DNA from: Verrucomicrobium sp. GAS474
GTDB lineage: Bacteria; Verrucomicrobiota; Verrucomicrobiia; Methylacidiphilales; GAS474
Assembly (NCBI RefSeq): GCF_900105685.1
Contig: NZ_LT629781.1
Span: forward strand, 806,001-870,000
Direction of reading: 5' to 3'
Length of the DNA stretch: 64,000 nt
A program made the translations under genes and the position numbers. The notes below the pieces were generated by a model. The model was given only the letters and a program-made list of their open reading frames with translations. It did not search any database and was not told the DNA's origin. Of the stretch, positions 25,384 through 33,969 are shown in pieces. How positions within the stretch are numbered: the first letter of the stretch is position 1; every line of letters starts with the position of its first letter.

Positions 25384-25890
25384 TTAGTTCTGCGGGGCGG
25401 GAGGCGTCGTCTCCGGCGCCTGCGGCTTCGCCTTCCGCAGCGGAACCCGGTTCCGGAACGTGATCGAAAGGCGGTTCCACGCGTTCATCGCGACGATGAC
25501 CAGCGTGAGGTCGACGAGTTCCTTCTCGGAGAAATGTTCCAGCATCTCCTCGTAGAGCTCGTCCGAAGCGGCGTTCTCCCCGAGCAGCGTCACCTCCTCG
25601 GCCCAGGCCAGGGCGGCGCGCTCCGAGTCGCTGAAGAAGGTCGTCTCGTTCCAGATGGAGAGGACGTCGAGGCGCTGCTGGGCCTCGCCCGCCGCGCGGG
25701 CCTCCTCGGCGTGGAGGTTGATGCAATAGGCGCAGCCGTTGATCTGCGAGACCCGCAGCTCGACCAGCGCGCGGAGCTTCGCCGGGACGTTCTTCGCCGC
25801 ATAGCCGGAGAGGCCGCCGAGGGCCTGGACCCCCTCGGGGGCGGCATTCTTGTAATTCAGGCGGGGGGCGGCGTGGGATTCGTATTTCAT
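25384..25890 (-). CDS. AhpD-like carboxymuconolactone decarboxylase-family protein
   Basis: A 168-residue helical protein. The redox/proton-relay motif CAYCINLHAEEAR (CxxC plus His) marks the alkylhydroperoxidase AhpD-like branch, and the later WAEEVTLLG and MNAWNRLSI fit the same fold. It likely reduces peroxides with a thiol donor; true carboxymuconolactone decarboxylase activity is improbable given the CxxC. It converges on the dienelactone hydrolase gene. Confidence 0.88.
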   Translation of the reverse strand: MKYESHAAPRLNYKNAAPEGVQALGGLSGYAAKNVPAKLRALVELRVSQINGCAYCINLHAEEARAAGEAQQRLDVLSIWNETTFFSDSERAALAWAEEVTLLGENAASDELYEEMLEHFSEKELVDLTLVIVAMNAWNRLSITFRNRVPLRKAKPQAPETTPPAPQN

Positions 25891-25933
25891 AAAGAGGAAC
25901 CCACCCTAGGGCCTCTCCCGCACTTTGCAAAGG

Positions 25934-27328
25934 CTACGCCTCGGCGAGCGCCTTGATGTGATCCAGGACGCGGAGGTGGATGCGGTGGATGATGAAGTCG
26001 GTCCAGAGCTGCCAGTAGGCGACGGGCCAGATGCGGTTCCGGTACCAGGTCGTCCCCTCCAGCCGCGTCCGCCCGCCGGGAAGCGGGACGAGCCGCAGCT
26101 CCCCCTCCTCCGATTCCATGTAGCCGTGCAGGTGGGCCGGATGGATGTGAGGATAGGGACTCAGCTCCTCCAGCGGCTCCGGCTGGGCGGCGACGGAGAA
26201 CCGCAGCCGCCGGGGCGCGTCCCAGACCTCGATCGGCTCGACGAATTCCCCGGTCGAGAAGACGCAGTGGCGGACCGCCCCGACCCCCTCCCCGTCGATC
26301 ACGGCATGGGTCGGGTAGGCAATCCCCGTCCGGAAGAGCCATTCCCGCTTCTCGGAAATCGGGGAAAAGGCGACGACGTTCGGCCAGACCTTCTCCGGCG
26401 AGGCGTCGATCTCGACCGCCGAGGTGACGCTGAGGAGGGGCGGCTCCAAGTGCGCCGCGCCCTCCATCCCCATGAAGAGCGGCATCGAGGCGAGGAGGAG
26501 CGCCACCGGCAGGCGGGAGCGGGCCGCATGGCGCGAATCCTGGATCGTATGGCCGACGAACCCGCCGAACCACGCCAGCACCACCGCGATGGGCGACGCC
26601 ATGAGGAGGCAGACGACCCCCTCGATCGCGATCACCAGGAGGGTGATCCCGACAAAGAGCAACGGAAGAAGCGCCACGGTCAGGCACATCCCCAACGGAC
26701 GGGGACGCTGCCGCGCGTAGAGCAGGACCGAGGTCATCCCGAGCGCAAAGGGCAGGCCGACGAAAAGGCCCCAGCCGTAATCCTGGGCCACCTTCACCCC
26801 GATCACCACCAGCAGCGCCCCAATGGGGCCCACAATCGCGATGCTCCCGCACGCGCTCACGACCGCCTCCCGGTCCCAGGCCGAGGGCTTGGCCTCCGTG
26901 GCCGGAGCCGCCGAGGGAGGCGGGACCGGCGCGGGCCGGTTCCGCAGCAGGCTCAGCGTGATGAAAAAGAGGAGATTCACCACCGGCACGAAGAAGAGGC
27001 AGCAGAACACCGCCGGCATGTCCACCGTGCGGAGGCGGCGCAGCGTGAGGACGATCCCGACCGCGAGGAACGGAAGCGAAGTCAGCAGCAGGAAAAGATA
27101 AAACCCCGAATCACCCCCCGTCCCCACCCCGCCCGGAGAGACATAGTTCCAGGCATACCAATCCCGATGGAAGCAAGAGTGCGCGATAAGCCGGTCGAGG
27201 TTGTACTTCAGCGCAACCAGGACAAACCCCTGCCAGAAATAAGTCCACCCATCGAGAGGCTTCCCCCAGAACGCGGTCCACAACGCGGCCAACCGGGAGG
27301 GTTCGGGAAGAGATGAATTCGAGGCCAT
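25934..27328 (-). CDS. Membrane protein with C-terminal SRPBCC domain
   Basis: A 464-residue protein. Residues ~1-310 hold about seven hydrophobic segments with a Pro/Ala-rich loop near 130-150. Residues ~325-462 form a soluble SRPBCC-type domain (SAVEIDASPEKVWPNVVAFSP opens it; GGRTRLEGTTWYRNRIWPVAYWQLW and a final helix close it). A hydrophobic-ligand domain tethered to a membrane part suggests lipid handling or sensing. I do not recognise the membrane family. It stands alone, downstream of and in the same direction as the exoprotein gene. Confidence 0.65.
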   Translation of the reverse strand: MASNSSLPEPSRLAALWTAFWGKPLDGWTYFWQGFVLVALKYNLDRLIAHSCFHRDWYAWNYVSPGGVGTGGDSGFYLFLLLTSLPFLAVGIVLTLRRLRTVDMPAVFCCLFFVPVVNLLFFITLSLLRNRPAPVPPPSAAPATEAKPSAWDREAVVSACGSIAIVGPIGALLVVIGVKVAQDYGWGLFVGLPFALGMTSVLLYARQRPRPLGMCLTVALLPLLFVGITLLVIAIEGVVCLLMASPIAVVLAWFGGFVGHTIQDSRHAARSRLPVALLLASMPLFMGMEGAAHLEPPLLSVTSAVEIDASPEKVWPNVVAFSPISEKREWLFRTGIAYPTHAVIDGEGVGAVRHCVFSTGEFVEPIEVWDAPRRLRFSVAAQPEPLEELSPYPHIHPAHLHGYMESEEGELRLVPLPGGRTRLEGTTWYRNRIWPVAYWQLWTDFIIHRIHLRVLDHIKALAEA

Positions 27329-27377
27329 AGATAAAGGCGTGATCGACTTTGACCCAAGGCCTCAATTCCAGTCAGGA

Positions 27378-30300
27378 CTACGGCTGGAAGGTCGGCAACG
27401 CGGCATTGCCCTGCGTCGTCCAGATGGTCGTGAAATTCCACGAAGCGGGATAATTCGCCTGGAGCTGGAGCCAGGATGTGGTTTCGCCTACGGCGCCGCG
27501 CTGGCTCTGGCCCGAGGTGCCATAGCCCGAGGTAGTGACATCCCAATAGCTGGCGGTCACCGTCACGGAAGAGGCTTTTGCGCCCAACAAACCGCCCAAT
27601 GTCGCTCCGGAAACGGCCCCGGTCGAATAGGAGGCCGTGATCGACCCCTTCGTGCTGTTGCCGATCAGGCCGCCGACCGTGCTGCTCGTCCCGCCCGAGG
27701 CGGAGCCCGTCGCGTAGGTCGCGGTCACCGCGCCCCGATTGATGCCCAGAAGGCCGCCCACCGTCGTACTGTCCGTTCCTGTGACCGATCCCGTGGCATA
27801 GGAGGTGCCGAGAGTACCCGCGTTAAACCCGACGAGGCCGCCGACCGTGCTCGAGCTCTGGCCCGAGACCCCGCCGGTGGCGTAGGAGCCGGTGATCGAA
27901 CTGGAGGTTTCGGCATCGCCAGACAATCCGCCGATCGAGCTGTCGGTGCCGCCGCTGACCGACCCCGTTGCATGCGAGGTCGCGATGGAGCCGAAATTGT
28001 AACCGACGAGACCGCCGATATTGGTGTCGTTCCCGCCGACGACGGTTCCCGTGGCGTAAGACGTCGCCACCGCATGGTCGTTGATGCCGATCAGGCCGCC
28101 CGTCGCCGTCTCGTTGCCGCCCGTCACCGATCCGGTGGAGTAAGAGCCGCTGACCGTACCATCGTTATAGCCGACAAGGCCGCCCGCAGTGCTGTTGGTC
28201 CCGGCCACGACGTTTCCGGTGGCATGGGAGTTGGTCACGCTCCCGCTGCCGTCGATCGAGCCGACGAGGCCGCCCGTCGAGGTGAAGTTTCCGCCGGTCA
28301 CGGCCGCCGTCGAGGTGACGGCACTGATAGAACCATAGTTCTCTCCTACCACGCCGACATTGGCGTTGTCGCCGCCCACGATCGTACCGCCGACCGCGAG
28401 GTTCTTCACGCTGCCGCCGCTCTCATTGTAACCGACGAGTCCCACATAGGTCGCAGTGGTGTTGCTGATGGAGAGCCCGGTAATCGCATGCCCGTTGCCG
28501 TCGAGGGTTCCATTGAATCCGGCAGCCCCCGTCCCCTGGCCGATCGAGACGAAGCCCGCGCCGGAATTCCAACCGCTCGTACTGCTGGCGTCGATGTCGT
28601 TGGCGAGGGCCCACTTCGCGGTCCGCAGGGTGCTGGTCGACCCGACGCCTTGGAGGCCGTAGACATCGGCAACCTGATAGGGACTGGCGGAGGTGCCGCT
28701 GCCGCTGACGACGCGGAGGAAGCTGCCGCCGCTGATCGTGAAGTTCCCCGCGCTGAAGCCCGGCAAGGTGGCGCTGTTCTGGACCCAGCTCCCGCCCGCC
28801 AGAGTGAAGTGGCCGACCGAGATCGCGCCCGTGTCACTGATGGTGCCGCCCGAGTTGACGATCAATCCATTCCCGGTGGTACCGGAGACGGAGCCGTTGA
28901 GGGCCATGTTTCCACCTGAAACGAGGGTGAGCGTATTCGAGCCAAGGGCGATGTCTCCTGCGGTCAGGGTATTTCCAGCCGTGGCAGTGTAGTTGCCCCC
29001 GCTCACCGCGGTGGTTCCCCCGAGGGTGATCGATCCGGTGCCGCTTGTGGTCAAGTTTCCATTGAGCGTGAAGCCGCCGGTGCTGACGAAGTTGACGCCC
29101 GAGGCGACGGTGACGTTGCTTCCCGAGACGCTGTAAAGACTGGTTTGTCCAGAAGGGTTCGCCTGGCCCATGAGGCTGTTGCTTCCCCCGACGGCGGTGA
29201 CGGTATTGCCCCAAATATTAAGGCCTGTTCCTTGGGATGCAACGGTTGCTCCAGCTGAGGTCCCCCCATCGGTTAATAGAATTTCCCCACTGGTGAATCC
29301 GTTGGAAATGTATTGGTAGGTTCCGCCAGCGCCTGTCGTCGTGGTCCCTAGCAGCATGCCGTTGTTATAAGCGCTAATGGTGACGCCGGAACTCAGCGGA
29401 GTGATTCCCGCATCGCTATAAGCCGTTCCCGATGCAATGACCGACAGCATTCTTAGCAGCGGTGCCGTCACTCCGTTGACCATCTGCCAAGTGTTGACGA
29501 AATCGAGGGCGCTGAAATTCGACTGTTGAAGGAATTGCGTTGAAGTGAGGCTGACGATGTTAGTCGCCGTCCCCACGTTGTTGCCGATGCCACTTACCCC
29601 CTGAGTTGTAGTATCCCAATAGCTATCGGCAATCACGCTGCCAATGCCGGTGTTCCCGACGAGGCCGCCGACAGCGTAATAACCACTAACGCTCCCGGTT
29701 GCGTAGCTGGTCCGCACCAGGCCGATACTCGATCCGACCAAGCCGCCGGAACTGGCATTGCCGGTGCCGACGACGTTGCCGGTGGCATAGCTATTTTGAA
29801 CCGTACCGGTATTCCAGCCAACCAAGCCACCGACGGAAACATTGCCCCCTACGCCACCACTGATATTGCCGGTGGCATAGCTCTGCTGAATGGTGCCGTT
29901 ATTCGTTCCTGCAATGCCGCCTGCCTGAATATTACTGGTGCCAGAGACGTTGACCGTTCCAGTGGAGTAGACATTCTGGATCAAGCCGTTGTTGATACCC
30001 ACCAAGGCACCCGCATTGAGATAGCTCCCGAACGATCCACCCAGCATAGCCACATTTTCAAGGGTCCCCATCGACGTGACGACACCGAAGAGGCCGGAGT
30101 TGGCGATGCCGTAATTATTGACCGTCAAGCCGGTGATGCTGTGGCCATCCCCCTCAAAGAGGCCGCTGAAGCCCGTGGTACTATTGCCGATCGGATTGAA
30201 TCCAGCCCCGCCGTTCCAACTTGTCGTCCCGCTGGCATCGATATTATTCGCCATTTTCCAATTTGCAGCAAGGAACGCACTGCTCGATCCAATGCCCTGC

Positions 30301-33300
30301 AGGCCGTACACATCGGCGACTTGGTAAGGACTCCCTGTTGTTCCGCTTCCGCTCAAGACGCGAAGGAAGCTCCCGCCATTGATTGTAAAATTATTCGCGC
30401 TGAAAGTCGGGAGAGTCCCCGTATTCTGCACCCAGTTCCCGCTCGTGAGCGTGAAGTTCTTCACCGTCACGGAGCCTGAATCGGAAATTGTCCCGCTCCC
30501 TGCCGCGATGTTCAGGCTCCCGCTCGATCCGGAGATTGAGGAGGCGATGGTTATGTTCCCCGACGAACTCAAGGTCAGGGAGCCCGTTCCAGCAATCGTT
30601 GCTCCGGTGATGGAAAGCGTCGAGGCGGAGTTCAAGGTGACGGCTCCCGTGATTGCCGCCGATCCGGTCAGGGAGAGGCCGCCGCTGCCCGTCGTTGCGA
30701 TGGTTCCGGCGCTCAGAGAGAGGGAAGCACCGCCCACGTTCAGCCCCGCCGCCATGACGGAGGAGAGAGACACCGTTCCCGAAGTGCTGATGATAGTGGG
30801 CGTGTAGCCGACGGCATTAATCGCGCTAGAGAAACTGATCGAGCTCGCGGCCGAGACGCTGGCATTGCCGGGCAGGGTGACAGTGCCGTTGAAGGCAATT
30901 GTTCCCGATCCCGAGGCGGTCAAATTTCCATCGAGAATGTAGGAACCGTTAGAAAGAAAACTGACACCCGAAGCAGTGGTAATATTGTTGCCCGAAGCAG
31001 AATAAAGGCTGGTCTGCCCGGATGAATTTGATTGAGACAGCAAGCTGTTGCTAGCGGAGACCGTTGTTACTGTATTTCCCCAGATATTCAACGTACCTCC
31101 AGTTGTTGAAACTGTTACGCCTTTGATACTGGCATTGTCAGTTAGCAAAAAGGCCCCGCCGCCGCCGAGAACGCCGTTTTGAACATAATTGTAAGTCCCT
31201 CCCGTGCCGGTAGTCAGAGTGGTCAGGGCACCGTTATTATAGAGGGAAACCGAAATGCCCGATCCGACATTGGTAATTCCTGCATCGCTATAAGCGACGC
31301 CAGAAATGATGATGGAACTGGAGCGAAGCAAAGGAGCGGTGACTCCATTGAGAATCTGCCAAGTGTTAGTGAAATCGAAACCGGTGAAGTTCGATTGCTG
31401 CAACATTTGTGCAGAAGTCAGAACGGCTCCACTGCCTCCATAACCATAGTCAGTGCCGACTACTGTACCTGTCGAAGTATAAGCATTGTAGACGTAGCCG
31501 ATTTTAGAGCCGACGACGCCGCCTACATCTCCGAGACCAGTGATTGTGCCGGTATTGTAGACATTCTCGACCAAGTGGGCCAAAGAGGGGGAATAAGAAA
31601 CATTGCTAATGTAGCCAGCGATGCCGCCAGTCCCGTAGGATGAAGGTTGACTGATGTTTCCGGTGTTAAAAGCGTTCATCACCGTGGCCTCGGTCCATCC
31701 GACGATACCGCCTACACAATCCTCAAAATCAGTACCAGTGCCGCTAATATTTCCGGTATTGTATGCACCGTTGATCACGCTGGTGCTCCAGAGTGATCCA
31801 GCGATGCCGCCCACACCGTCATTACCCGTCACTGTGCCGGTGTTAAAGACATTCGAGATGTAGCCGGGATTGGCCAAGCCGACGATGCCGCCAACGTTGG
31901 TCCCGCCAACGATGACGTCGTTGGTGAGCCCCAGGTTTTGAACGGTTCCTCCGTTAAGGACGGAAAACAATCCAACCTGATTCGCCGAAGGACGATTGAT
32001 ATTCAAGAAGTCGATGACGTCGTTGTTGCCATCGAATGTCCCGCTGAATCCGTTGGTTGCCGTTCCGGTGTAGCCGATGGGATTGAAGCCCGCTCCCGCA
32101 TTCCACCCACTCGTCCCCGAGGCATCGATGTTATTGGCGAGCTTCCAATTCGCGGCGAGGAATGTGCTGCTGGAGCCGATCCCCTGCAGGCCGTAGACGT
32201 CCGCCACCTGGTAGGGGCTGGCGCTGGTACCGCTTCCGCTCACGACACGGAGGAAGCTCCCCCCGTTGATGCGGAAATCGACCGCGCTGAAGGTCGGCAG
32301 CGTGGCGGCATTCTGCACCCAGTTCCCCGAAGTAAGCGTGAAGTTCTTCACCGTGACCGAACCGGGCGCGGTGATCGTGCCGCCGGAGTTGAGGACGAGG
32401 CCGCCGCTGCTCGCGCTGATCGAGCCGTTGAGGGCGATGTCGCTTCCGGCGTTGAGGGTGAGGGTGCTCGCGCTGGTCCAGGAGAGGGCGGCGTCGGAGT
32501 TGAGCGTGAGGGTCTGGGCGGCGCTGTTCGTCGCGCCCGAGGTGGCGAGGGTGACGTTGGCGCTGCCGAGCTGGGTGTTGAGGTAGCTGTCGAGGAAGGT
32601 GTTCGTGTTGTCGCCGGTGCCGCTGTGAATGATGGTGATCGAGCCGGGATCGAAGAGGAGATCGCCGTTGCCGCCGGGGCCGCTCAGGTCGGCGTAGCCG
32701 GTGACGCGCAGATTCCCGCCCGAGATCTCGGCTTGGCCGCCCTTTCCATCCCCCGCGCCTTTGGCCGAGAGGGCGCCGTCGAAGGTGGTCGTGCCGCCCG
32801 AGACGATCTTCACCGAACCGCCCCGGCCCGAGACGGTGGCATCGGCGACGAGGCGACCGGTCGAGGTCACGTCGATGTCGTCGTCGGAAAGCAGGTCGAT
32901 TCCCCCGCCGCCCGTCGTCCCGCTGGCGTCGACGAGGCCGCTGTTCACGATCTTGCCGCCGCCGCCGAGGACGCCGAGGTGGACGACGCCGCTCTTCACG
33001 CTCGCGCCCGTCGCACGGATAACTCCGGTGTTGTTGATGGCGAGGCTGTAGAGGTTGCCGGTGGCTTTGAGGTCGGCCTGGACGGCGTTGATGAGGCCGC
33101 TGTTGTTGATGCCGGTGCCGGCTCCACTGCTCAGGCTGCCGCTCCCGACGCGGACGAGGCCGCCTTCGGGGACGCCGGTGGTCAGATAAAGTTCGTCGGT
33201 TGCGTAGACGCCGACGAGGCCGCCTTTGCCCGCGACTTCGCTGGCGTTGACGGTGCCCTGGTTGTCGATGTGTTTGGCGATGAGGTAAACATCTCCGCCG

Positions 33301-33833
33301 ACGGCGTTGATGGTGCCGAGGTTGGTGATGGCGGCGGTGCTATTGCCGACGAAGTGCATCGCTCCGCTCCCGTTGTTGGCGATGAAGTCGGCGTTGTTGA
33401 TGTCGAGGGTGCTCGCCATGAACCCGGCGGTGTTGACGATGCCGGTGGCGCCGATCATGACGCCGTTGGGGTTGATGAGGAAGACTTTGCCGTTGGAACT
33501 CAACGTGCCGTAGATCTGGGAGAGGTTGGTCCCGACGACGCGGTTGAGGACGGTGCTGTTGGCGTCGCTCTGGATGAATTTGGTCAATTCCCCAGCCCCG
33601 ATGCTGAAGTCTTGCCAGTTGATGACGGCTCCGTTGCTGTTGACGACGGTCAATGTGTTGCCGCTGCTGCTGATGTTGGCCGTGCCACTGACGACGTCGC
33701 CCCCGGTGGGGTTCGCTCGCAGTTCCCATGGGGTGACGCTGAGGCCCACCATGATCCCCAACAAAAAGAGGGCTGAAAAGGACCGCTGCGCTGCGCGCTT
33801 CTGGAAGGTAATCGATTGATCGACGGATTGCAT
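27378..33833 (-). CDS. Giant two-partner-secretion (filamentous-haemagglutinin-like) exoprotein
   Basis: A 2151-residue secreted protein. After a long signal region (hydrophobic FSALFLLGIMVGL) comes the TPS domain (residues ~30-240) with NGAVINWQDFSIG and the hallmark LINPNGVMIG. The middle has three large related modules, each opening with GGSFLRV(V/L)SGSGT and PYQVADVYGLQG. The last ~350 residues are dense in GLUG-type turns (GGLVGYN, YATGSV). Such proteins cross the outer membrane through a TpsB pore and form a beta-helix used in adhesion or surface structure. No TpsB gene, membrane anchor or sorting tail is seen here. I used the ATG at 33833; an upstream start at 33869 adds 12 residues. 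Base composition is more AT-rich than neighbours. Confidence 0.85.
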   Translation of the reverse strand: MQSVDQSITFQKRAAQRSFSALFLLGIMVGLSVTPWELRANPTGGDVVSGTANISSSGNTLTVVNSNGAVINWQDFSIGAGELTKFIQSDANSTVLNRVVGTNLSQIYGTLSSNGKVFLINPNGVMIGATGIVNTAGFMASTLDINNADFIANNGSGAMHFVGNSTAAITNLGTINAVGGDVYLIAKHIDNQGTVNASEVAGKGGLVGVYATDELYLTTGVPEGGLVRVGSGSLSSGAGTGINNSGLINAVQADLKATGNLYSLAINNTGVIRATGASVKSGVVHLGVLGGGGKIVNSGLVDASGTTGGGGIDLLSDDDIDVTSTGRLVADATVSGRGGSVKIVSGGTTTFDGALSAKGAGDGKGGQAEISGGNLRVTGYADLSGPGGNGDLLFDPGSITIIHSGTGDNTNTFLDSYLNTQLGSANVTLATSGATNSAAQTLTLNSDAALSWTSASTLTLNAGSDIALNGSISASSGGLVLNSGGTITAPGSVTVKNFTLTSGNWVQNAATLPTFSAVDFRINGGSFLRVVSGSGTSASPYQVADVYGLQGIGSSSTFLAANWKLANNIDASGTSGWNAGAGFNPIGYTGTATNGFSGTFDGNNDVIDFLNINRPSANQVGLFSVLNGGTVQNLGLTNDVIVGGTNVGGIVGLANPGYISNVFNTGTVTGNDGVGGIAGSLWSTSVINGAYNTGNISGTGTDFEDCVGGIVGWTEATVMNAFNTGNISQPSSYGTGGIAGYISNVSYSPSLAHLVENVYNTGTITGLGDVGGVVGSKIGYVYNAYTSTGTVVGTDYGYGGSGAVLTSAQMLQQSNFTGFDFTNTWQILNGVTAPLLRSSSIIISGVAYSDAGITNVGSGISVSLYNNGALTTLTTGTGGTYNYVQNGVLGGGGAFLLTDNASIKGVTVSTTGGTLNIWGNTVTTVSASNSLLSQSNSSGQTSLYSASGNNITTASGVSFLSNGSYILDGNLTASGSGTIAFNGTVTLPGNASVSAASSISFSSAINAVGYTPTIISTSGTVSLSSVMAAGLNVGGASLSLSAGTIATTGSGGLSLTGSAAITGAVTLNSASTLSITGATIAGTGSLTLSSSGNITIASSISGSSGSLNIAAGSGTISDSGSVTVKNFTLTSGNWVQNTGTLPTFSANNFTINGGSFLRVLSGSGTTGSPYQVADVYGLQGIGSSSAFLAANWKMANNIDASGTTSWNGGAGFNPIGNSTTGFSGLFEGDGHSITGLTVNNYGIANSGLFGVVTSMGTLENVAMLGGSFGSYLNAGALVGINNGLIQNVYSTGTVNVSGTSNIQAGGIAGTNNGTIQQSYATGNISGGVGGNVSVGGLVGWNTGTVQNSYATGNVVGTGNASSGGLVGSSIGLVRTSYATGSVSGYYAVGGLVGNTGIGSVIADSYWDTTTQGVSGIGNNVGTATNIVSLTSTQFLQQSNFSALDFVNTWQMVNGVTAPLLRMLSVIASGTAYSDAGITPLSSGVTISAYNNGMLLGTTTTGAGGTYQYISNGFTSGEILLTDGGTSAGATVASQGTGLNIWGNTVTAVGGSNSLMGQANPSGQTSLYSVSGSNVTVASGVNFVSTGGFTLNGNLTTSGTGSITLGGTTAVSGGNYTATAGNTLTAGDIALGSNTLTLVSGGNMALNGSVSGTTGNGLIVNSGGTISDTGAISVGHFTLAGGSWVQNSATLPGFSAGNFTISGGSFLRVVSGSGTSASPYQVADVYGLQGVGSTSTLRTAKWALANDIDASSTSGWNSGAGFVSIGQGTGAAGFNGTLDGNGHAITGLSISNTTATYVGLVGYNESGGSVKNLAVGGTIVGGDNANVGVVGENYGSISAVTSTAAVTGGNFTSTGGLVGSIDGSGSVTNSHATGNVVAGTNSTAGGLVGYNDGTVSGSYSTGSVTGGNETATGGLIGINDHAVATSYATGTVVGGNDTNIGGLVGYNFGSIATSHATGSVSGGTDSSIGGLSGDAETSSSITGSYATGGVSGQSSSTVGGLVGFNAGTLGTSYATGSVTGTDSTTVGGLLGINRGAVTATYATGSASGGTSSTVGGLIGNSTKGSITASYSTGAVSGATLGGLLGAKASSVTVTASYWDVTTSGYGTSGQSQRGAVGETTSWLQLQANYPASWNFTTIWTTQGNAALPTFQP
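28511..28830 (-). repeat. Exoprotein internal module head, copy 3
   Basis: This in-frame segment of roughly 300 bp encodes the shared block (WVQNSATLP to GWNSGAGF). It is about two-thirds or more alike to copies at ~30161-30480 and ~32041-32360. The spacing between copies is ~1.65 and ~1.9 kb. Confidence 0.7.
30161..30480 (-). repeat. Exoprotein internal module head, copy 2
   Basis: Second copy of the in-frame block (WVQNTGTLP to WNGGAGFNPIG). It is followed on the C-terminal side by a region with GVAYSDAG/GTAYSDAG-type linker repeats shared between modules 1 and 2. Confidence 0.7.
32041..32360 (-). repeat. Exoprotein internal module head, copy 1
   Basis: First copy of the in-frame block (WVQNAATLP to GWNAGAGFNPIG). 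The three heads differ mainly at third codon positions and a few loops, which fits old duplication under selection. Confidence 0.7.
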
Positions 33834-33905
33834 CGTGGGATTCCGGCTAAGTGATATTTTGTTACACATTCGACAATGAATGTGCTCCGCGTATTGCGAA
33901 TTAGC

Positions 33906-33945
33906 ATAAAAAAGCCCTTCGGCAACCTTCTTCTGAAAGCGGGCC
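33906..33945 (-). terminator. Possible terminator region near the exoprotein/comM gap
   Basis: Read on the minus strand after comM, an imperfect stem (GCCC...GGGC with an inner CTTTC/GAAGG) is followed by six T. It is imperfect and may instead be part of the exoprotein promoter region, since both genes are on the same strand. Confidence 0.3.
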
Positions 33946-33969
33946 GCGCGCTTCCGCGATGATCAAAAA

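Noticed and set aside
27600-28420. A CRISPR-like or tandem-repeat array
   Set aside because: The repeats are in-frame GLUG codons of the exoprotein, of uneven length, without conserved spacer architecture.
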